The translations under genes were made by a program, and so were the position numbers. A stretch of 64,000 bases of DNA from Acidipropionibacterium timonense (lineage in GTDB: Bacteria; Actinomycetota; Actinomycetes; Propionibacteriales; Propionibacteriaceae). The notes under the pieces were generated by a model. The model saw only the letters and a program-made list of their open reading frames with translations, was not told where the DNA came from and ran no database searches. The stretch spans positions 1,771,333 through 1,835,332 of the forward strand of contig NZ_LR027558.1 of the NCBI RefSeq assembly GCF_900605005.1. Direction: 5' to 3'. Shown here in pieces: positions 25,530-33,644 of this stretch; the first letter of the stretch is position 1; each line of letters opens with the position of its first letter.

Positions 25530-26254
25530 ACCCCGACCATCCGAAGATCGTCCTGCTCTACCAGTCCCTGCTGGGCATCTACGGCGATCACGGCAATGCC
25601 GTCGTCCTGCTCAAGAGGCTGCAGTGGCGCGGGTTCGACGCCGAACTCGTCACCGTCGAGCCCGGCCAGCCGGTGCCCACCGACGGCGCCGTCTACCTGC
25701 TCGGCGGCGGCGAGGACACCGCCCAGATCACCGCCGTCAAGGAACTGCGGGCCGACGGCGGGCTCTTCACCGCCCTCGACTCCGGAGCCGTCCTCCTCGC
25801 CGTCTGCGCCGGCTACCAGATCTGCGGCAGGACCTTCACCATCGGCACCCGCGACGAGGTCATCGAGGGGTTGGGACTCATCGACGCCCAGACCCGCCGC
25901 GGGCCGCAACGGGCCGTCGGCGAGGTGCTCCACCACTGGACCCGCCCCGACGGCACGACCTCGCTCATCACCGGGTTCGAGAACCACGGCGGCTGGACGA
26001 CCCTCGGCTCGGACGCCACCCCCCTGGCCACGGTGGAGCTCGGTTGGGGCAACGGGGACCGCCGGCACGAGGGGGCCGTGCAGGGCCGCGTCGTCGCCAC
26101 CTACCCGCACGGGCCGGTCCTGGCGCGCAACCCGGACCTCGCCGACCATCTCCTGTCGACCGCCCTGGACCGCCCCCTGGAACCACTCGACCGACCCGAG
26201 ATCGAGGCTCTGCGACGGCGTCGGATCGACGCCGTCCGGGCCGGACGCCCCTGA
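25526..26254 (+). CDS. gatD: GatD, lipid II isoglutaminyl synthase glutaminase subunit
   Basis: 242 residues, a class-I glutamine amidotransferase of the CobB/CobQ type. The nucleophile lies in LAVCAGYQICG (Cys ~93) and the C-terminal histidine in YPHGPVLARNPDLAD. It supplies ammonia to MurT. ATG at 25526 overlaps the murT stop (ATGA), which fits a fixed 1:1 complex. Confidence 0.96.
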   Translation: MNPDHPKIVLLYQSLLGIYGDHGNAVVLLKRLQWRGFDAELVTVEPGQPVPTDGAVYLLGGGEDTAQITAVKELRADGGLFTALDSGAVLLAVCAGYQICGRTFTIGTRDEVIEGLGLIDAQTRRGPQRAVGEVLHHWTRPDGTTSLITGFENHGGWTTLGSDATPLATVELGWGNGDRRHEGAVQGRVVATYPHGPVLARNPDLADHLLSTALDRPLEPLDRPEIEALRRRRIDAVRAGRP

Positions 26255-26327
26255 CTCGCACCCGTCCCCCTCCGCACACCCCGAGGCACGACGTGGAGGA
26301 GGCCGGGCGACCGGGCGCCACCTCGAT

Positions 26328-26356
26328 TTTGCATTGGCGACGCGGTCCGGTAATGT
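26328..26356 (+). promoter_or_regulatory. tRNA-Lys promoter
   Basis: TTTGCA (26328-26333), 17-bp spacer, TAATGT (26351-26356); the tRNA begins 13 nt after the -10 box. Confidence 0.65.
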
Positions 26357-26368
26357 TCTTCCTCGCGA

Positions 26369-26441
<73 letters not shown>

Positions 26442-26446
26442 CTCGT

Positions 26447-26476
26447 GAAGGCGGACTCCTCATGGGATCCGCCTTC
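26447..26476 (+). terminator. Terminator hairpin after tRNA-Lys
   Basis: GAAGGCGGA (26447-26455) pairs perfectly with TCCGCCTTC (26468-26476), five bases after the tRNA. From here to 26649 I see no gene, only a possible weak hairpin (CGGGGC/GCCCCG near 26600-26626) that may end the convergent MFS operon. Confidence 0.7.
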
Positions 26477-26649
26477 GTCATTGCCTCATCATCCCTCGTC
26501 AAAGCCGTGTCGACTGGTCTGGACCCTTGACGGTCCGTTGGCCGCCTACGCCTCCTGACCGCCGTGCCGGTGACAGGGAGCCCCAACCGCCGACGACGCC
26601 ACGGGGCCCGCCCTCACGGACGAGCCCCGGTGCTGTCGATCGAACCCGG

Positions 26650-28008
26650 TCAGATCTCCTCCAGCGCGGTCCCCCTCGTCTCCCTCGCGAAGAGGTAGAT
26701 GACGCCGCCGAGCAGGAGCAGTCCGGCGAAGAGGAGGAAGGCCGGTCGGACCGCCTGCAGGGTCACCGACTGCTTGACCATGGTGCCGCCGATCATGGCG
26801 CCCATGAGGGCCGGGCCGAAGATCTTGGCCGTCGCACCGATGCCGTAGCCCAGACCGAGCCCGGTGGATCGAGCCTCGTTGGGGAACTGCTCGGCACCGA
26901 AGGCGTTGAGGATGCCGAAGGCGCCGTCACCGAAGGCCATGGTGATGAGGATCCCGATGAAGAAGGGGGTCCAGGATCCACCTTCCTTGGCCGTGAGGGC
27001 GGTGATGACGCACCCGACGGCACCCACGAGGCCGAAGAGGAACATCGTCCAGCGCCGACCGAGGTGATCGGCGAGCCACGCCGAGCCGAGACGGCCGAGC
27101 AGGTCGGCCAGCGACACGAACATGAAGAGGGTGCCCACGGTGCCGGCCGCCAGACCGAACCCGTCCTTGAGGAGCGTCTGGCCCCACGACTGGACGGTGA
27201 ACGACCCGAGGATGAAGCAGAAGGACCCGAGGGTGACGATGGCCAAGGACTTGCCGTACCTGCTGAACACGACCGAGTACGAGGCCCGCTCCGCCTTCTC
27301 GATGACCGGCAGCTCGCCGACCTCCGAGGGGCTCACCTCGAGGGCCCAGGCTAGGGACTTGCGAGCGTCGTCAAGGCGGCCATGGGTCTGCAGGAACCGC
27401 GGGGACTCCGGCACCATGCGGATCCAGAACACGAGGAGGATCGGGATGGCGCCGAGCGCGATGAGCCCTCGCCAGTTGTCGGAGAAGCCCTTCTGGGCCA
27501 GGGAGCCGAGGAACAGACCCAGCGGGATGAACACCGAGGCCAGACCGGACAGCAGACCACGCTGCTTGGCCGGCACGAACTCCTGGACGTACGGGATCGA
27601 CGTGATGTTGAGGCCACCCACGCCGACCCCGACGCCGACGCGCAGCACGGCGAGCAGCAACCAGCCGCGGTCAGGGGTGAACACCGAGGCGACGGTGAAG
27701 GCCACGAAGATGATGACGCACCACATGAAGGTGTTGCGCCGGCCGATCCGGTCGGCCAGCCACCCCCAGAGGATCGATCCGACGACGGTGCCGAGGCCGG
27801 AGCAGGCGAGGATGGTCCCGGCCTCGACCCCGGTGAGATGCCAGGGCTTGGTGAGGAGGGACACGACGAAGCCGATGAGGAACATGTCGAAGAACTCCGA
27901 GATGTTCCCGACGATGGCCAGACCGATGAGGGATTTCTGATGACCCGTGAGCGGGCGGGAGTCGATCTGCTCCATCGCCGTGGGACGGGTGGGGACTGCG
28001 GTGGACAT
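26650..28008 (-). CDS. MFS transporter of the sugar-acid operon
   Basis: 452 residues, twelve membrane segments. The MFS signature is present in both halves (GWLADRIGRRNT; AWLADHLGRRWT), and the PESPRFL motif after segment 6 is typical of the sugar-porter/NiaP-PcaK group that imports sugars or organic acids. It is the distal gene of the operon starting at 32329, separated from the PfkB kinase by 122 bp without a gene. By context it should import the unphosphorylated sugar acid or lactone that the kinase then traps. Confidence 0.88.
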   Translation of the reverse strand: MSTAVPTRPTAMEQIDSRPLTGHQKSLIGLAIVGNISEFFDMFLIGFVVSLLTKPWHLTGVEAGTILACSGLGTVVGSILWGWLADRIGRRNTFMWCVIIFVAFTVASVFTPDRGWLLLAVLRVGVGVGVGGLNITSIPYVQEFVPAKQRGLLSGLASVFIPLGLFLGSLAQKGFSDNWRGLIALGAIPILLVFWIRMVPESPRFLQTHGRLDDARKSLAWALEVSPSEVGELPVIEKAERASYSVVFSRYGKSLAIVTLGSFCFILGSFTVQSWGQTLLKDGFGLAAGTVGTLFMFVSLADLLGRLGSAWLADHLGRRWTMFLFGLVGAVGCVITALTAKEGGSWTPFFIGILITMAFGDGAFGILNAFGAEQFPNEARSTGLGLGYGIGATAKIFGPALMGAMIGGTMVKQSVTLQAVRPAFLLFAGLLLLGGVIYLFARETRGTALEEI

Positions 28009-28130
28009 GGTGTCTCACTTTCGGACATGACGCGCAGCGGTGCGCGCAGGGGATGTCGGGCGGAGGACGGTCTCCGTCCTGGTCGCGGGTCCATGGGCGG
28101 ACCCGCGATGGGGACGCCTCGGCGGGAGCC

Positions 28131-29081
28131 TCAGCGAAGGATGTCGGTGGAGGTGGGGATGTCGAGCTCGTTGGGAGAGATGTGGGTGAGGTCGCCGTAA
28201 TGGGTGAGGGCGTAGGCCGAGGTCCGCTGCCCGTACTTGATGCCCTGGACGACGTCACCGGACATGAACCCGTGCAGGGTGCCGGCGACGAACGAGTCGC
28301 CAGCGCCAGGCCGGTCGAGGATGGGGACCCGGACGACCTCGAAGGCCAACTCGCCGCGGTCGGCGTCGGACAGGTAGATCCCGTCCACCTGGTCGGTCGA
28401 CACGACCGTGCGCACCCCGAACCGCTCCCTCAGCGCATGGCACACGTGCGGGCCGTTGCCCTCCATGCCGAAGACGGCCTGGCCGTCACGCCGGGAGCAG
28501 AACACGATGTCCGACTTGAGGGCGATCGGCTCGAGGACCCGCCGCGCATCCTCCGGCTCCCACAAGAGGGAGCGGTAGTTGACGTCGAGGGCGATCCTGA
28601 TGCCGCGTTCGTGCGCCTGCTCGACGAAGTACGTGACGACCTTCGCCGTGTTCTCGGTGAGGGCGGCGGTGATGCCGGTGACGAAGACGAGCTTGGTGTC
28701 GAGCATCGCCTCCCAGTCGAGGTCGTCGATCTGGACGTCACGGAAGGGGGTGTGCAGCCGGTCGTAGGTGACCCGTGCGGGCATGGGGTACTCGCCGGGC
28801 TCCATGAAGTACAGCGCCACCCTCCCCTCGGGCTTGATGCACACGTGGGAGACGTCGACGCCGACTCCCCGGAACTCGTTGATGACCCGCGCCGCCAGCT
28901 CTCCGCGAGGCATGACGGAGGCCCACGAGGTCCGGCGCCCGAGCTGACTCAACAGCCCGGCGACATTCGCCTCGGAGCAGGCAGCCGTCATGCGCAGCTC
29001 CTGGGCCGACGACAGCCGCTCCCCCTTGAAGCAGGTGAGGCGGATCTGGCCCTCTCCGATCGTCGAGATGTCGTAGGTCAT
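28131..29081 (-). CDS. PfkB-family carbohydrate kinase
   Basis: 316 residues. Ribokinase-type fold with the signature DRPGAGDSFVAGTLHG near residue 250 (catalytic Asp in GAGDSF) and the N-terminal substrate half including AACSEANVAGLLSQLG, similar to 2-keto-3-deoxygluconate kinases. It probably phosphorylates the imported sugar acid or lactone. ATG 29081 overlaps the stop of the UlaF-like gene (ATGA). In the classical ascorbate pathway a PTS does this phosphorylation, so the kinase and MFS pair would replace it (inference). Confidence 0.88.
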   Translation of the reverse strand: MTYDISTIGEGQIRLTCFKGERLSSAQELRMTAACSEANVAGLLSQLGRRTSWASVMPRGELAARVINEFRGVGVDVSHVCIKPEGRVALYFMEPGEYPMPARVTYDRLHTPFRDVQIDDLDWEAMLDTKLVFVTGITAALTENTAKVVTYFVEQAHERGIRIALDVNYRSLLWEPEDARRVLEPIALKSDIVFCSRRDGQAVFGMEGNGPHVCHALRERFGVRTVVSTDQVDGIYLSDADRGELAFEVVRVPILDRPGAGDSFVAGTLHGFMSGDVVQGIKYGQRTSAYALTHYGDLTHISPNELDIPTSTDILR

Positions 29082-29746
29082 TTCGTCACACCCCTTGATG
29101 CGGCACTCGTGCCGTAACGGATCATGTACCGATCATGGTTGGCATCGATGTCGGCCTGGGGAAGGCTCTCGATCTGTCCCACGATCTTGGCGAAGGTGAT
29201 GGTCCGAGCGACGTCCTCGACCATGACCGCTGCCTTGATGGCCTTCTCCATCGTCGCACCGATGGTGAACACCCCGTGCTGCCGCAGGAGGATGGCCGGG
29301 CTGTCACCGATGTGCTCGATGATCTGCTCACCGATCTCCTCGGTACCGATGGAAGCGTAGGCACCGCAGGGGATCGGACCGCCGAACTCGTCGGCCACTG
29401 CCGTGAGGCAGCAGGGAATGGGCTGACCGGTGGCCGCCCACGCGGTCGCGAAGGTCGAGTGGGTGTGGATGACGCTCATGACGTCGGGACGGTGCTTGTA
29501 GACGTACAGGTGCGAGGACGTGTCCGAGGACGGACCGCGGGTCCCCTCGACGATGCGGCCCTCCGGGTCCACGACGACCATGTCGTCAGGGGTCATGCCG
29601 TCGTAGAGCATGCCCGAGGGCTTGATGACGATGTACCCGGTCTCCGGGTCCCGGACGGACAGGTTCCCCCCGGTCCAGATGACGAGGCCGTGCTTCGGCA
29701 GGGCGAGGTTGCCCCGGCACACTTCTTCCTTGAGTTCTTCCAGCAT
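29078..29746 (-). CDS. Class II aldolase family, L-ribulose-5-phosphate 4-epimerase-like (UlaF/AraD)
   Basis: 222 residues, the usual length for AraD/UlaF/SgbE. Zinc ligands are visible in VIHTHSTFATAWA (two His) and LLRQHGVFTIG (third His); the phosphate-binding TGGNLSVRD and IKPSGMLYDG segments are intact, as are the acidic and Tyr residues of the C-terminus (DRYMIRYG). It would convert L-ribulose-5-P to D-xylulose-5-P. It lies between the UlaE-like epimerase (32-nt gap) and the kinase (4-nt overlap), as expected for the last step of the route. Confidence 0.9.
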   Translation of the reverse strand: MLEELKEEVCRGNLALPKHGLVIWTGGNLSVRDPETGYIVIKPSGMLYDGMTPDDMVVVDPEGRIVEGTRGPSSDTSSHLYVYKHRPDVMSVIHTHSTFATAWAATGQPIPCCLTAVADEFGGPIPCGAYASIGTEEIGEQIIEHIGDSPAILLRQHGVFTIGATMEKAIKAAVMVEDVARTITFAKIVGQIESLPQADIDANHDRYMIRYGTSAASRGVTK

Positions 29747-29778
29747 GGATGTGTTCTCCTTCGAACAGGAATGGTGAA

Positions 29779-30648
29779 TCAGTTGACGGACAGACCGGCG
29801 GCGCGGGCTCGTTCGGCGACGAACCGGCCGGCCGCGGCGGACCTGGCAGCGGAGTCAGGGGCGTCGTCGTTCCACATCTCGATCATGAGGCGACCGCCCC
29901 AGTGCTGATCGGCGAGCACGGCGAAACTGGCGTCCCAGTCGACGATCCCCTCGCCCATGGGAACCCGACGAGGTTCTCCCCGCCGCACGTCCTTGGCGTG
30001 CATGGCGACCATGTGGCCGCGTCCGGCGGCGAGCTCGGTGACGGGGTCGAGGCCCTGCTCGGCGATGTTGCCGAGGTCGGGGTAGACCTGCAGATACGGC
30101 GAGTCGACGGCGTCCACGAACTCCATGGCCTTGGTGATCGAGGTGACGTCGGTCCCGTCGACGTTCTCGATCCCCAGGATGACCCCCTCCCGGGCGGCGT
30201 CGTCGACGGAGTCGACGAGCATCTCGCGGTACCACCGCTCGGCGTCGGGATGGGGCTTCTCGTAGTAGCAGTAGTAGCCGGCGACCTGCAGGACGGGGGC
30301 GTGCAGGTCGGAGCACAGCTCGATCCCGGCTGCCATGACCTCCCTGGCGTGACGGCGCACGGCCGGGTCGGCGCTGCCCGGCCCGATGCGCCGGTGGATC
30401 GACAGGCAGATCCCGCCGATCATCGCCCCGGACTCCTCGGCGGCCCGACGGACGCTGCGGCGCTGGGCCAGGTCCCAGCCGAGGCGAGCCTCCCGCTCAG
30501 GACTCTCGTCGACCGAGATGTCAACGAAGGAGAACCCTCCCTGCGGCACCTGGGCGAAGAACTCGGCCCACTCCTCGTGCGTCCCGGGGTGGCCGGCCAG
30601 GGCCTTCTCGTAGATGCCCAGGGTGATCCCGGGGTGGAGCTCGCTCAT
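29779..30648 (-). CDS. L-ribulose-5-phosphate 3-epimerase-like (UlaE/SgbU)
   Basis: 289 residues, a xylose-isomerase-like TIM barrel. Conserved pieces include LGIYEKAL at the start, FVDISVDES, GICLSIHRR, GIENVDGTDVT (metal-binding Glu), YPDLGNIAEQG, MVAMHAKDVRRGE (His) and LMIEMWN (Glu). These match UlaE/SgbU, which interconvert L-xylulose-5-P and L-ribulose-5-P. The ATG at 30648 overlaps the stop of the decarboxylase gene (ATGA), so a start three codons earlier is less likely. Confidence 0.9.
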   Translation of the reverse strand: MSELHPGITLGIYEKALAGHPGTHEEWAEFFAQVPQGGFSFVDISVDESPEREARLGWDLAQRRSVRRAAEESGAMIGGICLSIHRRIGPGSADPAVRRHAREVMAAGIELCSDLHAPVLQVAGYYCYYEKPHPDAERWYREMLVDSVDDAAREGVILGIENVDGTDVTSITKAMEFVDAVDSPYLQVYPDLGNIAEQGLDPVTELAAGRGHMVAMHAKDVRRGEPRRVPMGEGIVDWDASFAVLADQHWGGRLMIEMWNDDAPDSAARSAAAGRFVAERARAAGLSVN

Positions 30649-31331
30649 CGTGACCACACCCTGTCGATGGCCTCCTGCAGGGTCCGGGCGGCCGCAGCAG
30701 GGTCATCGGCCTGGACGATGGAGCGGCCGGCGATGACGATGCCCACCGGACGACCGGCGAAGGTCGGCAGGTCGGCGGCGTTGACCCCACCGGTGACGGT
30801 GACGGTGAACCCCATCGCGGCGAGCTCGTCGACCCGGTCGAGGTCGTCGGGCTTCCAGGACAGGTCACCGGCCGCCTCGCGGTCCCGCGAGCGCTTGACG
30901 ATGACGTGCTGGACGCCGGCCTCACGCCAGGCCCGCGCCCGCTCCGGGTCGTACCACTCGTCGGCCAGTTCCACCTGGACCTCGCCACCGAACTCCCGGG
31001 CGACCTTGCACACCTGGGTGATGGTGGCCATCGACGCCCCGGCGACGCAGGAGACGAGCGAGGCCCCCGCCTCGAAGGTCATCCGGGAGATCTTGGCGCC
31101 GGCCTCGGCGATCCGGACGTCGGCGAGGATCGGCTTGTCCGGGAAGAGCGCCCGGATGGCACGCACGGCGTGGTAGCCCTCGCTGAGGACGAGGATCGTC
31201 CCGCACTCGATGATGTCGACATCGGCGGCCGCCTTCTGCAGCGGCCCCAGGGCACTGGGCAGGTCGAAGGTGTCGAGGGCGATCTGCAACCTCGGCCGTG
31301 ACGGCCGTGACTGCAATGTGGCGTCGGTCAT
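30645..31331 (-). CDS. 3-keto-L-gulonate-6-phosphate decarboxylase-like (UlaD family), altered active site
   Basis: 228 residues of the OMP-decarboxylase superfamily: LQIALD, DIIECGT, VQVEL, TVTGGV and FIAGRS-like VIAGRS. Compared from memory with E. coli UlaD, three catalytic positions differ: the ADAKIADAG segment reads ADVRIAEAG (Lys to Arg, Asp to Glu) and YHRSRD reads VKRSRD (His to Lys). The fold and phosphate site look intact. A different sugar-acid phosphate or altered chemistry is possible. The first ~12 residues are encoded by, or just after, a 78-bp repeat element. Second gene of the operon, 5 nt after the PTE-family gene. Confidence 0.85.
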   Translation of the reverse strand: MTDATLQSRPSRPRLQIALDTFDLPSALGPLQKAAADVDIIECGTILVLSEGYHAVRAIRALFPDKPILADVRIAEAGAKISRMTFEAGASLVSCVAGASMATITQVCKVAREFGGEVQVELADEWYDPERARAWREAGVQHVIVKRSRDREAAGDLSWKPDDLDRVDELAAMGFTVTVTGGVNAADLPTFAGRPVGIVIAGRSIVQADDPAAAARTLQEAIDRVWSR

Positions 31332-31382
31332 CGTCCTCAGCCCTTGATGGGGTCGAAGGCGAAGAATCGTGCCGCATTGCGT
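31305..31382 (-). repeat. 78-bp split-palindrome element, copy B
   Basis: On the minus strand: ACGCAATGCGGCA arm at 31382-31370 and GCCACATTGCAGTCA at 31322-31308. The core arms begin 57 bp apart. It spans the 3' end of the PTE-family gene, the 5-nt gap and the first codons of the decarboxylase gene. One base in the first arm differs from the consensus, in a codon for the NAARFF segment. Confidence 0.75.
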
Positions 31383-32329
31383 ACCAGGAGGTCTTGGACG
31401 TACTCCGGGTCGAAGCCCTCGTCCTCGACCAGACGCGGGGCGAACACCGCCGGGTCGTAGTCGATGCCGGAGACCGAGCCGTAGACCTTCTGGTAGGACG
31501 CCTTGCCCGAGTCGGTGCCGAGGAGGATCTGCGCGCCGTACCCCTTCTCACCGAGCACCTTGAGGAGGTTGACCCGGCAGTTGTCGGGGACGTACTTGAT
31601 GCGGTTGGTGCCGTCGAGCTCGACGTAGCAGCCCAGCTTGACGATCTGTTCCTGGACCCAGGGATCCCAGTTGCGCTGGATGTGGCCGATGGCGATCTTC
31701 TCGGGCGCCACTCCCTGCGCCACGAGGAAGCGGGCCTGCTCCGGACCACAGGTCCCGGCGGTGACGTGGGTGTTGATCGGCGCCCCGGTCTCCTTGGACG
31801 CGATGGCGACGGCCTTGCCGGCCTTCTGCTCCCACTCGGTGATCTTGCCGTACGCGGTGGCCCACTTGATGACCCCGGCCTTGACCTCGGTGCGCTCGAC
31901 GATCGGTCCCATGTAGTCGAAGCGGTCGATGCCCTCGACGATGTCGGCGATGAGCAGGTCGGCGATCTGGGTGATCGAGTACTGGTTCACCCAGGACTGG
32001 CGCCACTCGAGGTAGACCTTCTGCTGATGGAAGCCGGTGGCCTGGACGACCTGGAGCCCGGGGGTCTTCTCGACGACCTGGAGGGTCTTGAGGACGCCGC
32101 GTCCGGAGGAGGCCGGGCACATGTCGATGATGGTCCCGCCGTCGGCCCAGCGCTTGGACGCCTCGACGAAGTAACCGGCCTCGGTGGCGGCCTTGTCGAC
32201 GTCGTCGAGCAGATGGTCCGGGTCGATGTACACCTCGCCGGCGCCGACGCGGATGAGGTGGTCGTGGGCGTTGACGACGCCGAGGGTCTCGGGTGCCACA
32301 TCCCCGTTGATGGTGCGAACGATGGCCAT
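31337..32329 (-). CDS. Phosphotriesterase-family hydrolase, candidate sugar-phosphate lactonase
   Basis: 330 residues, COG1735 type. Binuclear metal site: NAHDHL (HxH), VKAGVIK (bridging Lys), INTHVTAG (His), IGHIQRNWD (His) and LLGTDSG (Asp). A Mycoplasma homologue of this family is a lactonase for 5-phosphorylated aldonolactones (recalled knowledge), and it would replace UlaG. Here it is the first gene of an operon encoding a kinase, decarboxylase and two epimerases, so opening of a phosphorylated lactone is the likely step. ATG 32329 has GGAAGGA about 7 nt upstream. Called phosphotriesterase only by family. Confidence 0.85.
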   Translation of the reverse strand: MAIVRTINGDVAPETLGVVNAHDHLIRVGAGEVYIDPDHLLDDVDKAATEAGYFVEASKRWADGGTIIDMCPASSGRGVLKTLQVVEKTPGLQVVQATGFHQQKVYLEWRQSWVNQYSITQIADLLIADIVEGIDRFDYMGPIVERTEVKAGVIKWATAYGKITEWEQKAGKAVAIASKETGAPINTHVTAGTCGPEQARFLVAQGVAPEKIAIGHIQRNWDPWVQEQIVKLGCYVELDGTNRIKYVPDNCRVNLLKVLGEKGYGAQILLGTDSGKASYQKVYGSVSGIDYDPAVFAPRLVEDEGFDPEYVQDLLVRNAARFFAFDPIKG

Positions 32330-32402
32330 GTCAGTTCCTTCCTTGGAGTGCCTGGTGACCCCATGTCATCTCGCGACAGCACCCCGGAACAAGCGCTCGT
32401 CT

Positions 32403-32414
32403 TCACATATGTGA
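32403..32414. promoter_or_regulatory. Operator candidate 1 for the SorC-type regulator
   Basis: TCACATATGTGA, a perfect 12-bp palindrome in the divergent promoter region. On the minus strand a TTGTTC -35-like hexamer lies about 10 bp downstream of it, which suggests activator-type placement for the catabolic operon. Confidence 0.6.
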
Positions 32415-32485
32415 GCCGACAGACATCCTGTCGACCATGGATTGCTAGAATGACCCCATGATTCCGCCATCTGCCATCACAACTC

Positions 32486-32497
32486 TCACGTTTGTGA
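32486..32497. promoter_or_regulatory. Operator candidate 2 for the SorC-type regulator
   Basis: TCACGTTTGTGA, the same half-sites as candidate 1 (TCAC...GTGA) with an imperfect centre, ending 6 bp before the regulator start; fits autoregulation. A TAGAAT -10 box at 32446-32451 lies upstream, and an ATG at 32458 opens a 17-codon ORF whose TGA (32509-32511) overlaps the regulator start, so a leaderless leader peptide is possible. Confidence 0.5.
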
Positions 32498-32503
32498 ATC
32501 TCC

Positions 32504-33436
32504 ATGGATGACCGCGACCACATCAAGCTCCTCATCGAGGTGGCCCGCCGCTACTGGATCGATGGACTCGGCCAGGCCCAGATCGCCGCGGAGATCGGCT
32601 ACTCACGGTCGATGATCTCGCGGCTGCTCGACGAGGCCAGGAGACGCAGGATCGTCACCATCACGGTGAGCCATCCGGTCGAGCGGGCGATGGAACTCGA
32701 GACGGAGCTGTGCCGCAGGTTCCACCTCTCCTCGGCGCGCGTCGCGACGACAAGCACCTCCGTCGATCCGTCGGAAGCCATCAGCCTCGGCGCCGAGGTG
32801 CTCCTGGAGGTCCTGCCACGCGACGGCGTCATCGCGGTGACGAACGGCCGCACGGTCTCCGCGGTCGTCAATGCCGTGGACACCCGACGCCGTCAGGCCA
32901 CCGTGGCACAGGCCATGGGGGGCATCGCCCAGGGCAACCACCTCGTCGACGCCCCGGAGATCTGTCGCCAGTTGGCCGATCGACTGGCCTGTGGCTACTG
33001 CATCATGCCGGCCCCGCTGCTCGTCGGCAGCGAGTCCCTGGCCATCGCCCTGCGCCACGACCCGACGATCTCCATGACCCTCACCATGGCCTCGCACGCC
33101 GACGTCCTCCTCACCGGGATCGGCAGCACGTCGACCGGACAGGACGGAGCGATCTTCGACTACTTCGTCTCCCCCGAGGAGCACCAGGACTTCCTCGACC
33201 GGGGCGCGGTCGGGCACATCTGCGGACACCACGTCGACGCCCGGGGACGCCACGTCGACTCGGAGTTCTGCCGCCGTCTCATGGCGGTCCCCCACGATCG
33301 CCTGCCCGCGATATCGCACGTCGTCGCGGTCGCCTGGGGGGAACACAAGGCCGCGGCGATCCGGGCCGCGGCCCGGGGAGGTCTGGTCGACCATCTCGTC
33401 ACCGACATGCCGACGGCCCAACTCGTCCTCGCCTGA
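32504..33436 (+). CDS. SorC/DeoR-type sugar-responsive transcriptional regulator
   Basis: 310 residues. The N-terminal helix-turn-helix reads GLGQAQIAAEIGYSRSMISRLLDEARRRRIVTI, typical of the SorC family. The C-terminal sugar-phosphate-binding domain contains VAVTNGRTVSAVV, VLLTGIGSTSTG, GHICGHHVDARG and VAVAWGEHKAAAIRAA. Proteins of this type sense phosphorylated sugars and may activate or repress. It is divergent from the catabolic operon and reads toward the ABC importer, so it probably controls both. The ATG at 32504 has no clear ribosome-binding site. Confidence 0.92.
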   Translation: MDDRDHIKLLIEVARRYWIDGLGQAQIAAEIGYSRSMISRLLDEARRRRIVTITVSHPVERAMELETELCRRFHLSSARVATTSTSVDPSEAISLGAEVLLEVLPRDGVIAVTNGRTVSAVVNAVDTRRRQATVAQAMGGIAQGNHLVDAPEICRQLADRLACGYCIMPAPLLVGSESLAIALRHDPTISMTLTMASHADVLLTGIGSTSTGQDGAIFDYFVSPEEHQDFLDRGAVGHICGHHVDARGRHVDSEFCRRLMAVPHDRLPAISHVVAVAWGEHKAAAIRAAARGGLVDHLVTDMPTAQLVLA

Positions 33437-33531
33437 CACCGGGTGCACGCCGGCCACATCCGCCTGACTACGATTCCGAACGAGGACCGGATCCCGACAC
33501 CGACACCCCGAAGGCGACCCTCATCCACCGT

Positions 33532-33555
33532 GACGTTGCGCACAGCGGTAACGTC
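33532..33555. promoter_or_regulatory. Inverted repeat upstream of the sugar-binding protein gene
   Basis: GACGTT (33532-33537) and AACGTC (33550-33555) are separated by 12 bp in the 208-bp gap between the regulator and the binding-protein gene. This may be an operator; it does not match the two TCAC...GTGA sites. I see no other strong signal in the gap apart from the AAGGAGGA ribosome-binding site at 33631-33638. Confidence 0.3.
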
Positions 33556-33644
33556 TGCCCCAGTGAAAAGTGACACCCGGTCCACCACGGTGGCGGCCCG
33601 GGAACGGGGCGCGGTGCGCCGCGCCGTTTCAAGGAGGAAATACG

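Noticed and set aside
26442..26649. Possible short gene between tRNA-Lys and the MFS gene
   Set aside because: No frame with a credible start, ribosome-binding site or protein-like composition.
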